A DNA stretch of 64,000 nt from Botryotinia globosa. Lineage: Eukaryota; Ascomycota; Leotiomycetes; Helotiales; Sclerotiniaceae. The position numbers and the translations under genes were made by a program. The notes below the pieces were generated by a model that was given only the letters and a program-made list of their open reading frames with translations, searched no databases and was not told the DNA's origin. Position 1 is the stretch's first letter. Each line of letters opens with the position of its first letter. The stretch spans positions 2,542,001 to 2,606,000 of the forward strand of contig RCSZ01000002.1 of the NCBI GenBank assembly GCA_014898425.1. Reading direction: 5' to 3'. Shown here in pieces: positions 35,647 through 45,603 of this stretch.

Positions 35647-36944
35647 TAATTCGCCATAGACGTGATTTTGCACCATCAATCAATCGTTTGATCCAAAGTA
35701 TATCAAGATATACGCTGAAACTGGACAGCCAGAAGCTTTGTGGCGGAAATGATCGTACAGAGAATGGCAAAAGGCTAGGGGTTATATTAATTGCTCAAAG
35801 TATCTAATAGTAGGACCACAAGAACTTCTGTACTTTCTTTGAATGGTGGAATTCAATATCGCAATTCATGTATTTTACATGCTTAGCAATTGAACATAAC
35901 GATACCTGTCATTATTGAAACAATCTTCTCACTCTCAGAAGTCGATCTCTCTAACATTCTGAATATTTCGCTGATATGAGCCCACTGCTCGAACACTCCC
36001 AAATGAAATAGTTCTGACTTAGCTGTGACAAGCCAGTATCTAAAGGACTTCATGACAAGATTCTATCCATTTAGATAGGCTGTTCAAAGATGAATATTCG
36101 GGACTCCCCGCAAAGTGAAGGTGGTGCTTAAGCTAGAACAAAGAAACCGAGCCTAGGCATGGAAAACTTTTGAGATCATTACCTCTGCTCTCTGCTCTCT
36201 GATATAGTTGCTGTTCGAATCATGTGGAAAATAATGACGAAACGTCCCTCATGAGATGCCTGTATGACACAACGGAAGTGTCGCAAGTTCCCGTAGACAC
36301 CATATGAAGCTTGAGAGGAGATTATTCTTGAACCCGAAGAACAAAGATTTAGCTTCAAAGCTCATTATTGCTAGGAACGCGGGAACATCCTGCACTTCCA
36401 AGCTCGAGTAAATCTACTGAAATGTATAAGATCTCGCAGATTGAGCTGGATATTCGGACTTGTCTCCGATAGAGAAACTTGAACACCAGGACGAATGGCC
36501 ATCGATGACTTGGGCTGGACCTAACAACAATAGTCTGGTGTTGGAAGACCTATGGGGGATCAAGCTAATAATTAATCAAGCAGACTAGAGTTGCATTCAC
36601 CTACTCAGCAGAAACTTGTAGCATTCCGAAAATTGAATAGTTCCAATTTCGGATTCAATTTGACCGACCGGTTGTTCATCCACGAAATAGATGTAGAATC
36701 GGCATTTACTGCCAGATTGTGACTTAGACTATCAAAATGGTACAGTGCAAGAAATCAGCCGTGAGGCATGGTAAGAGGAGCTTCTTTTTTTTGGTGAGAG
36801 CTTCATGAGTCATTATTTCAGGACATGCAAACAAGAAAGAGTAAGGTGACAACGGCGTCCGAAGAAATCCGAGGCCTGGTCTTGTACGAGTTGTATGACT
36901 GAATATTTTGAACAGGATATGATATGTGAGTTCTGTACTTTAAG

Positions 36945-36983
36945 ACTTGAGATGGTGACTTGAGATGGTGACTTGAGATGGTG
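36945..36983. repeat. 13-nt tandem repeat, 3 copies
   Basis: Three exact copies of ACTTGAGATGGTG, head to tail. Confidence 0.9.
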
Positions 36984-37360
36984 ACTTTAGATACCACAAT
37001 GCACTGCAATGCCGCTCTTAGCCCAATCGTCACAATTTCAACAGGGCGATGCGAAACAAGATACGAGGAAACCTCGGAGTGCTGCAATGCCTTGAAACGA
37101 CGCAGAGAAGAAACGGTGATAGATATTTGCAATGGGGTGAGGTGGGATGAAGAGACATACAAAGCTGGAAATATTATATTGTGGACAACCGTTACTGAAG
37201 AGAGCCATCTGCCGTGGAAACTCTATACAGCGCAGTATTGTATCATAGATGGCCACCATCTCCTCAACATACAGATTACAGGGCGTACTGTAGTGTTTGC
37301 GGAGGCATTCATTGAAGAAACTGATGTATATCGTATTGTCGGCATCACCCTCACCCTCAT

Positions 37361-37422
37361 CATTGTCAATGTGTTAGAATGTAGGTACCATCACCATTGT
37401 CAATGTGTTGGAATGTAGGTAT
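37361..37422. repeat. 34-nt tandem duplication
   Basis: Two copies starting CATTGTCAATGTGTT at 37361 and 37395, with one A/G difference (GTTAGAATG versus GTTGGAATG). Confidence 0.85.
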
Positions 37423-37834
37423 CATACCTACCCGACCTAGTTGATGCTGAGATGCATGCATTTTCATATAACTTGAAATGTTAAATTGAAATATCAATCT
37501 CGTGATATTATCATGATTTTGAGAGAATGTAAAATTTTCTCCACTACTGTAAAATTCATTCCAGTGACGTTATGAGTTTACCTACGGAGTACACTCACTT
37601 TGAAAGTTCCCGACCCCTCGCCTAACCTTTACTAGCACACTAAATTTCTTCTAACCACCACCCACACTCTGACCCTAAGCCCACGTCACAAATACGACAA
37701 AGGCAAGTCGAATAGATTATATCTTGACAACTGTAATAAATTGCAGAGTCAACGGATATTTTCCAACCACTTACAGGTCAAATCATTCCTAAAGGTCAAA
37801 TTGTCCAAGTGGTTTTGTCTCATTATCCGCCAAT

Positions 37835-39308
37835 ATGAGTGACGCTCAGGCAAATGAGGCCGAGAAGAATATCGAGATATGGAAGGTGAAAAAATTGATT
37901 AAGCGCCTCGAAGCTGCGCGTGGAAATGGAACCTCCATGATTTCTCTTATTATTCGTAAGATGTCACGTCGATATACTATCTACATACTTTCTAACATAT
38001 CATGTAGCGCCAAAGGATCAAGTCTCCCGTGCGGCGAAAATGTTGGCAGAAGAATACGTATGTTGCCGCTTTTTCTTGATATCTGCCTATTATATACTGA
38101 CTCAAACTTGGATATAGGGTACCGCATCGAACATCAAGTCTCGTGTGAATCGACAATCCGTCCTTTCTGCTATCACGTCTACCCAACAAACACTGAAGTT
38201 GTACAACAAAGTCCCGCCCAATGGATTGGTTGTTTACTGTGGTGAAATTTTAACATCGGAAGGAAAGGAAAGAAAGGTCAACATCGATTTCGAGCCCTTC
38301 AAGCCCATCAACACATCTCTCTACCTTTGCGACAATAAATTCCACACGGAAGCTCTTGCTGAATTGTTGGAGTCTGACCAGAAGTTCGGCTTCATCATCA
38401 TGGACGGAAATGGAGCCCTCTTCGGTACATTGAGTGGAAACACCAGAGACGTTGTTCACAAATTTTCTGTCGATTTGCCAAAGAAGCACGGACGTGGTGG
38501 ACAATCTGCTCTTCGTTTCGCGCGTCTTCGTGAGGAAAAGCGTCATAACTATGTCAGAAAGGTTGCCGAATTAGCTGTACAGAACTTCATTACAGCAGAT
38601 AAAGTCAACGTAGCTGGCATTATCTTGGCTGGCTCTGCCGACTTCAAGAACGATCTTAACCAGTCTGATTTGTTTGACAACCGTTTGGCTACAAAGGTTA
38701 TCAAAGTTGTTGATGTTTCGTATGGTGGTGAGAACGGATTCAATCAAGCTATTGAGCTTTCAGCCGAGACACTTAGCAATGTCAAATTCATCCAGGAGAA
38801 GAAGCTCATTGGAAAGTACTTCGAGGAGATCAGTCAAGACACAGGACGAGTTTGTTATGGTGTTGAGGATACTTTGAAGGCTCTGGAACTAGGTGCTGTT
38901 GAGGTCTTGATCGTTTTTGAGAACCTCGAGATCAACCGTTGGGTGTTGAAGGATAGCAATGGTGTCCAAACAATTCTTCATACTACCAAGCAATCCGAGG
39001 CCTCAAACCGAGAACAATTTATGGACAAGGAGACTGGCCAAGAAATGGAAGTCGTTTCCTCGGAATCGTTCTTGGAATGGATCGCCGAGAAGTACAGAGA
39101 TTTTGGAACAACATTAGAGTTTGTCTCGGACAGATCCAGTGAGGGTAACCAATTCGTTAAGGGCTTTGGTGGTATTGGTGGCCTCTTGCGCTACAAGGTC
39201 AATTTTGAACAATTGGCCGAAGTTGATGACGATGATGACTACTACGACGGTATGTTATAAGCATTCATATACAAAAATTACTTCAGAGACTAATATGATA
39301 TAGATTGA
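37835..39308 (+). CDS. SUP45: Eukaryotic translation termination factor eRF1 (SUP45)
   Basis: Recognises all three stop codons in the ribosomal A site and triggers peptide release together with eRF3. Exons 37835-37955, 38008-38057, 38118-39249 and 39304-39308; 435 residues, the normal size. Functional motifs: GTS at 32-34, TASNIKS at 59-65 and YLCDNKF at 126-132 (stop-codon decoding), then GRGGQ with GGQ at 184-186 (peptidyl-tRNA hydrolysis). An acidic tail ends DDDDDYYDD. The last coding exon contributes only AT plus the TGA stop; the intron before it (39250-39303, GTATGT...ATATAG) splits the final Asp codon. The frame continues open after the TGA into a possible readthrough extension and a 3'-UTR intron (separate entries), suggesting autoregulation. 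Confidence 0.98.
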
Positions 39309-39628
39309 CAGTTTGATGCCCTCGCATTGGGCGAGGAGCCAACTCCAGTCGAACCGTCAAGCCAAATTCTGTCACACCGCCCTCGTGCCGTGCAACAGAC
39401 GACCCAAGCGCAGCCGGCTTCCCCAGCTGGCTTGGGACTAAGAGGGAACACAGGGAATGCCCGTCCCAGCCCTCTCCGGTCCGTCATGACGGCTTCGTAA
39501 GTCGGAGAAACCATATTTCAGGTATGTGATCCATCGTTGATCTTTCTGTACCTTTTCTGACAAATTCGTGCAGAATATATGATTCCGTGAAAACTAGGCG
39601 ATACCCTGATGTTTCTCATGTGTGTTAA
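39309..39628 (+). promoter_or_regulatory. Candidate readthrough extension of eRF1 after UGA
   Basis: Directly after the UGA (39306-39308) the same frame stays open through 39309-39496. With the intron at 39497-39573 removed it continues to TAA at 39626-39628, adding 80 codons beyond the stop. The first part is GC-rich and reads like real protein: FDALALGEEPTPVEPSS, then Gln/Pro/Ala-rich segments. That is unlike the AT-rich 3' flanks elsewhere in the window. The context UGA-CAG-UUU partly matches the known readthrough context (stop followed by CAR YYA). If UGA is read through, the ribosome crosses the downstream exon junction before stopping. Translation of the extension is inferred, not shown. 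Confidence 0.6.
39497..39573 (+). promoter_or_regulatory. Candidate 3'-UTR intron of eRF1
   Basis: A 77-nt interval with strong signals: donor GTAAGT, branch CTGAC about 12 nt before the end, acceptor TGCAG. Its donor lies 188 nt after the normal stop, beyond the roughly 50-55 nt limit at which a downstream exon junction marks an mRNA for nonsense-mediated decay. If unspliced, the extended frame would stop at the TAA that overlaps the donor (39498-39500). Confidence 0.65.
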
Positions 39629-40228
39629 GGTCGAGGAAAGATTGCGTTTTGGCAGAATTGCTTGCTATTAAAGTGTATAGAAGGTTATCTGAAGTTCAGT
39701 ATCAATAGATCAGCCATAGATAGATCGGGTTACCAGAACTCAAATATCAGACAGCTTTTATACTAAGTTTAGTGCTTCATACTGTGTTTCTCATTTGGGG
39801 CTACATACTGTGAAATCCTTGAATGTTCCCGAATTTACCCCAAATTCTCATGATGACAGAAGCCAGTACACAGCCCCATACACAAAAGAGCCATATCTCC
39901 TTGATTGACACTTTCTTGAATGATGACCGGATCCGAAGAACCTAGTAATACCTTCCGCGGAAATCGTGTCCAGGTGGGGTTTCTTCTCATGTTTACAGGT
40001 AGCGGGGTGAGCCAGCAACAGTAGCAAAATAAATATCAAAGATTTCCGTGACTTTCTCACGAGTGACCACAACTTTCTTCTACAAACAATTCGACCGTAT
40101 GAGTGGTACGCGAGTCTTCCCGAAATGCAGTGAACCCAATTATTATTTAACACCGGAATTATATTAGTCTTTTCCGAACCACCACCGAACAACGTCAACA
40201 CTGAGAAGGAGTGAAGACAAGCTAAACA
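39629..40228. other. Intergenic region between eRF1 and prephenate dehydratase
   Basis: About 600 bp: the 3' flank of eRF1 and the promoter of the next gene. A minus-strand frame at 39848-40300 runs into the next coding exon and is not accepted. No Gcn4-type TGASTCA site was found here. Confidence 0.5.
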
Positions 40229-41374
40229 ATGCAGTCCAGAACCAACTCCTCTAGCACACCAGCTATCTCTTTCCTTGGGCCCATTTCTTCTTATACTCAT
40301 CAGGTACTTGATCTTCGTTTAATTCAGTGTCCATCGCCCTTCAATTGTCGACATTATGAGCAATATGCAATTCCAATGGGACTAACAGATGACTGTCACC
40401 CCCAGGCCGCTCTTGGACGCTTCGATAAAGAGAAATACGAGTACCAACCAGCCATTGGAATACCAGGTATTGCGATCTTCATATCATCGCTAACCCGTTG
40501 CTGATGGCGTACAGATGTTTTCGAGGCTGTTCAATCGGGCAAAGCAGAGTTAGGTGTTGTACCTTTTGAAAATTCTACAAATGGAGCTGTGATCTTTACC
40601 CTAGAACTCCTCGCAGACCGCCATTCCTTGTATAAAGATGTCACAATATGCGGCGAGGCCTATCTTGATGTTAGTCACTGTCTGTTAGGTTATGTTTCGA
40701 CGGCAGATTCTCCAGTAATGTCTGGCACTTGTACTCCTACCACGTCCACTCCTTCTCCTGTCAAACCGAAGACTACGCCGCTATCTAGTCTCAATCACAT
40801 TCAACGTATTTACACCCATCCACAGGCATACGGCCAATGCGAGGCATTTCTAGGAACATACTTAAAGGGAGTTGAGAGACTGGACGTCAGTTCCACAAGC
40901 AAGGCAGCCGAAATCGTCAAAGCAGATAAGACTGGTACAAGTGCAGCCATTGCTAGTTCGCTCGCAGCAGATATCCACACATTGGATATTCTGGCAAAAG
41001 GAATAGAGGATCGTGATGATAATACTACCAGATTTCTCATTTTGCGCAAAGGTGTAGATACATCTGCGACAAAGGTTGATGTTGCCGCCAAGTCGATGGT
41101 TACTTTCACTATTGATCATAGAACACCGGGTGCACTCGCAGATGTACTGGATTGCTTCAGGAGATACCAGGTCAATTTGACAAGTATTAACAGTCGCCCA
41201 ACGAAAATAGTTCCGTTCCAATACATTTTCTTCGTTGAGTTTGAGGGAAGTAAGCTGAGTGATTCAGAGGGAAAAGTAGCTGGGGCATTGGACAGCCTCG
41301 GGAAATATACTCAGGATTGGCACTGGCTTGGGAGCTGGGAAGATAAACTTGTGGATAGACAAAAGAAAACATAA
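40229..41374 (+). CDS. PHA2: Prephenate dehydratase (phenylalanine biosynthesis)
   Basis: Converts prephenate to phenylpyruvate, the last committed step to phenylalanine, in the cytosol. Exons 40229-40303, 40406-40466 and 40515-41374; 331 residues. The N-terminal catalytic domain begins ISFLGPISSYTHQAALGRF and includes VPFENSTNGAV. The catalytic TRF motif is at ~216-218 (NTTRFLILRKG). A C-terminal ACT domain (residues ~240-315) contains HRTPGALADVLDCFRRYQVNLTSINSRP, the phenylalanine-sensing region (usually ESRP, here NSRP), so feedback inhibition by phenylalanine is expected. All three introns or joins have consistent phase. The order of eRF1, this gene and the HTD2-like gene on one strand looks coincidental; fungal genes are not in operons. 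Confidence 0.96.
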
Positions 41375-41632
41375 TGGAGTATCAATGGCATGGATGGTAT
41401 TTATGGTATGGCTATATCGAAGGAAATTTAGACCAACATCCGCCTTTATCGGATTCTTATCGATAAGGATGACGCTTTTCTTGGCATTCAGGTCGCGGGT
41501 TTTTTCACGTCGTTTAGATCTTCGGAATCTTCTTCCTACAATACATCTTTTATGTGCTACTTCTTCTACCAATCACAGTCATAATGACGAATTTATGATA
41601 TTCTCGCAGATGTTTTCTGCATAAAATCTAGC

Positions 41633-42900
41633 ATGAAGTTTTTCAATTTCTTTTATTCTCGATCATATGGTCTTCGTACCATCCATCGCTCCTTGATACT
41701 ACCTGCGCATGCTCGAAAATCTTCCACACAGTCAATTCTCCACAAGGAACTCACATCCCGCCAGCCCAACATTATATATGATTATTTGTCGCCGACTCCT
41801 TCTCATCTTTTAAATATATCTCTAGCGGATTTCCTTCCACCTACATGCTACCCTGATAATTTCAAAGTCCAAGACCTCACCCTTCCGTACACTACTACAC
41901 TCGGACATGAGTGTAGTGAAGTAGCACTTCTCCCCCAGTCGCATCATCTAGTCTATTTCTCTCCGCAAATTCCTCATGATGCTCTACTTCCAGATGGCAC
42001 AGATCCTCTGCAGTCCCCAGGGCCGCCATTTGCGCGCCGGATGTGGGCTGGTGGGTCTCTGGTTTTCAATACTACGAGTGGAGAGCAACTTCGTCTTGGT
42101 AACATGCGAGCAGCTTGTATAGAACGAATCGTGGATGTTTCGGTCAAAGGGCGTGAAGGCGACGAGAAAGTGTATGTAAACATTGAGAGACGGGTTGGCC
42201 TCGCTGATACCGAAGACGAACTGCGGATGAATCCAGATGCAAAGAGCAGCGCAATCGCTTCAGGAAAGATCTCTGTAAGTGATCGAAATTACATGGCCGA
42301 TCAACAATTACTGAAGCGTCACCATGTCGATAACAACGACGACATCGGACAAGCATCCTTAGTGGAGACGCGGAATATCGTCTTCATGCGGGAGAAAGAC
42401 ACAACTACTGCCAAAGAGGATCGCGCTAGGCTTCCAAAGATCTTGAGGCGTAAGCTATTTCCACACTGTTGCCCAAGGATTTCTTCGTCCCATTAACCAA
42501 GCTTATAGCCACGCGTAAACCAGACTTTGATGTGCGAATGACACCTACACAATCCCTTTTATTTAGATTTTCGGCCCTGACATTTAATGCTCACGCGATA
42601 CATCTGGATCCCCAATACTGCCGGGAGTCTGAAGGATATAGGAATCTCCTCCTTCATGGACCCCTCTCATTGGTGCTCATGTTCTCCGTCTTGCGATCAC
42701 AACTTCAGCCTGGTGAGATGATAAAAAAGTTCAATTACAGAAACTTGGCTCCACTTTACGCAAATGAAGAACTAAGAGTCTGTGTGGGGAAGAATGCCGA
42801 CAAAAGCAACAAATACGAAGTGTGGATTGAAGGAAAGGAAGGCGGATATGCTGTCAAGGGGTCTGCGGTTGTTGGGCCCCTTGACAGTGGTGATAGGTAG
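41633..42900 (+). CDS. HTD2-like mitochondrial 3-hydroxyacyl-thioester dehydratase (MaoC/hotdog fold)
   Basis: Probably the dehydratase of mitochondrial type II fatty-acid synthesis, or a related acyl-CoA hydratase. Exons 41633-42449 and 42509-42900 (intron GTAAGC...TTATAG); 402 residues. The N terminus (MKFFNFFYSRSYGLRTIHRS) is a typical mitochondrial presequence. The N-terminal hotdog half has FARRMWAGGSLVF; the C-terminal half has the active-site-like FRFSALTFNAHAIHLDPQY followed by LLLHGPLSLVLM. These match the fungal HTD2-type family, in which Asn/His near FNAHAIH are catalytic. Substrate assignment is inferred from family resemblance. Confidence 0.85.
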
Positions 42901-43850
42901 TAATTGAGTAGTAATGGACAACAAGGCTGAACAGTGAACACATCCCGGAGGATTTAATCTCTCTCGAATATTCTCCGATGTTTGAGGAGGTAAAACAAGC
43001 CACTTTCGTAGGGTTATGCAGATCTGAAGAAATTTGATGTTGGGAATATAATTTGGGTAGCTGTTTTGAAAAGATGAGACGAAATCAAGATCATCCCTTT
43101 CGTCCCTGACACTACAGTAAGGTACCGAAAAGCACTGTGCAGCATAAGCTGTGTACAAAGCGATCATTTAGATGAAGCTGCAGGGGATAGCAGGCCCTGA
43201 GATCCTCTGACACGATTCACAAAATCAGAACCACCCGCAGCATGAATGCTAATCTTCATACGAATGGACGGATGTAGGATGTGATGCAGCGTAACCAACA
43301 TGGCTCGTATTTCGGGAGAGGCTCGATACTAGCACTCGATTGATGAAATCAAAAGCAACAGCAACACATGCTTCTTTCTATACTCTGAGTATTCCCGTCT
43401 GAGAGGACATTAGACCATCAAACCTAAATGAGGAGATTGGGGGTATTGAAGAGGGTTTACTCGGCATCAGGAATCTAAGTTTTGAAGAGATCGAATCATG
43501 CGACGGCGAAGGTTGAATTAGGACATTATCGGCCTTAGCATATTGCGATGGTGATATACGATGGGTGAGCGACGATCACACGGAAAGACAGCTGGAGAAT
43601 ACGGTAAAATGATTGTATGACCGACCCAGTTTATGCTGGCGCCTCTTGAACATGGTCATTTATAAAGATATTGCTCATCACCACGCAGATGATTCAGACG
43701 GTTCAGGGGAATTAACTCCTGTTGTTGATTTGAGCTTGACTGCGGAGTGTGGCATAGCCAGTAAGGTAGGTTACAGCTGGAGAAGCTAGGTATTCCAAAT
43801 GGATTTTGTGATGAGAGTAGAGTAGGTAGATGGGTAGAGTACATGTAGTA

Positions 43851-44040
43851 GAATATAGTAGAATATAGTAGAATATAGTAGAATATAGTAGAATATAGTA
43901 GAATATAGTAGAATATAGTAGAATATAGTAGAATATAGTAGAATATAGTAGAATATAGTAAAATACAGTAAAATACAGTAGAATATAGTAGAATATAGTA
44001 AAATACAGTAAAATACAGTAAACGTAAAATACAGTAAAAT
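43851..44040. repeat. 10-nt satellite, unit GAATATAGTA
   Basis: Eleven exact copies at 43851-43960, followed by a mix of the original unit and the variant AAATACAGTA to about 44040. The variant copies are grouped at the 3' end. Confidence 0.95.
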
Positions 44041-44739
44041 ACAATCAAGTACAAAATAGATGCATTGGTACCGACCGACGGGGGCAGATAATCTTCAAAA
44101 TCCCAAAACATGGCGTGGATACATCATAGGTCTCTCTCTCTCTCCTCTCTCTCTGCATGCATAATAGACAGGTGCACCATTCTCTGTGCTAATTACATAC
44201 ATACGTTTACTAGGGGATGACTAGGGAATTACTAGGGAATTACCTAGTAAACAGGGTTGGATGTCCCGCTCCGGCAAGAATATACCAAAGCACAAGACCA
44301 CAGAATACATTCCAAGGTTCTTATTATACAACACCACACTGCGTTCGTTGCATGCATGCACTGCACCCGTGAGATGACTCTCACCCTTTTCTTCTTTTCT
44401 TCTTTTCTTGGTATCAATGGGTAGTCATTGGTAGTCAGTGGTAGTCAGTGGTTGTCGGGAAACACATGGGGAAACATACAACTGCAACCGGTAGCAGCGA
44501 CTACTATAGGTAGGTAGGTAGGTAGGTGTAGATATACGTGTAGGTACCTCATGGCTCATAGTATTTACTGTTTGTATGACCCGACCATACAATATGATAC
44601 CTCTCTTTCGGTGATACCTAGGTATATATACATAAAGGACGAGAGAGAGAGAGACTCGTATCATAATCACATCCTAATTATAAATCATCTCAATCATTTC
44701 ATCAACCCACACCCAACGCCATTCTCCTCCCCACCAAAA

Positions 44740-45090
44740 TCGTCTATTCATACATCCCATTCATCTATCCATACATTCAATCCATCCATTTATAGATCCC
44801 ATCCATTCATTTATAGATCCTATCCATCCCATCCATACATCCCATCCATCCTATTCATCTATCCATACATTCAATCCATACATTCAATCCATACATTTAT
44901 AAATCCCATTCATCTATTTATAAATCCCTTCTATTTAATCTATACATTCAATCTATACATCCAATCCATACATCCAATCCATACATTCAATCTATACATC
45001 CTATCCATACATCCCATCCATCCATACATCCCATCTATCCATATATCCCATCCCATCCCATCTCATCCCATCCCATCCATACACCCCAAC
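44740..45090. repeat. Degenerate CATCCATACATTC repeat array
   Basis: Irregular words of CATCCATACAT, TCAATC, CATTTATAGATCC and CCCATCCATC. They make all three plus frames open and rich in Ile/His/Pro/Ser, which is not a real protein. Confidence 0.8.
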
Positions 45091-45603
45091 TTGGTATATA
45101 ATAATATTTAATTCTATAGTCGATCAATTAATTCATTTAAAGCTCAATTTCTGATCCTCAACTTTAATTAATTCACTGCAAACAAACAGTACACCTTTTT
45201 TCTAGCTTTTTCGTTTTTTGATTTTACTTTTCATCTTCCTATTCCATACATTCATTCTCTTCAATTGTGTATTTTTGTTTCACCTTCAGATCTTCATTAA
45301 TTCGCAATTCCGCTTTCATCAGATGCTCGTCCAGCAAGCAAGCAACCAACCAACCAACCAACCATCCATCCATCCATCCATACCATCCATACCATCCATA
45401 CCATCCATACCTACCTCTCCAGCTATACATTTGCAGCTATCGTAGCTTAATCCGGTGAAATTTCCCATCTCCTCACCAAACTTCACATACATTAAAACCC
45501 GCAACGTCTGCCGCATGAATGTTCCTGAAGAACCTAATCATTCATATTTGGCTTTGCAGTCCAGCTTAGCAAGAGTTTTTCCCGTCGAAAGAAAAGTTAT
45601 GAG

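Larger units (their letters stand above)
35647..37834. other. Intergenic region before eRF1 with two short tandem duplications
   Basis: About 2.2 kb without a supported gene. A 146-codon frame at 36978-37418 begins inside a tandem repeat and ends inside another, and I do not accept it. The unit ACTTGAGATGGTG occurs three times head to tail at 36945-36983. A segment starting CATTGTCAATGTGTT is duplicated with a 34-nt period at 37361-37422. The last ~200 bp should hold the eRF1 promoter and leader. Confidence 0.5.
42901..45603. other. Repeat-rich intergenic region
   Basis: About 2.7 kb with no supported gene. It holds a 10-nt satellite (43851-44040), a CT run near 44130-44155 and several GTAG tetranucleotide runs. 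There is also a long degenerate array of CATCCATACATTCAATC-like words (about 44740-45090) and CAAC/CATC runs at about 45340-45415. Long frames across these are translated repeats. Confidence 0.6.

Noticed and set aside
36978..37418. 146-codon plus frame with several Cys
   Set aside because: Starts inside one tandem repeat and ends inside another; Cys spacing does not match the two Cys-rich paralogues nearby.
39848..40300. 150-codon minus frame with a hydrophobic segment
   Set aside because: Overlaps the first coding exon of prephenate dehydratase and its promoter; no family match.
44551..45111. 186-codon frame rich in Ile/His/Pro/Ser
   Set aside because: Product of the CATCCATACATTC repeat array.
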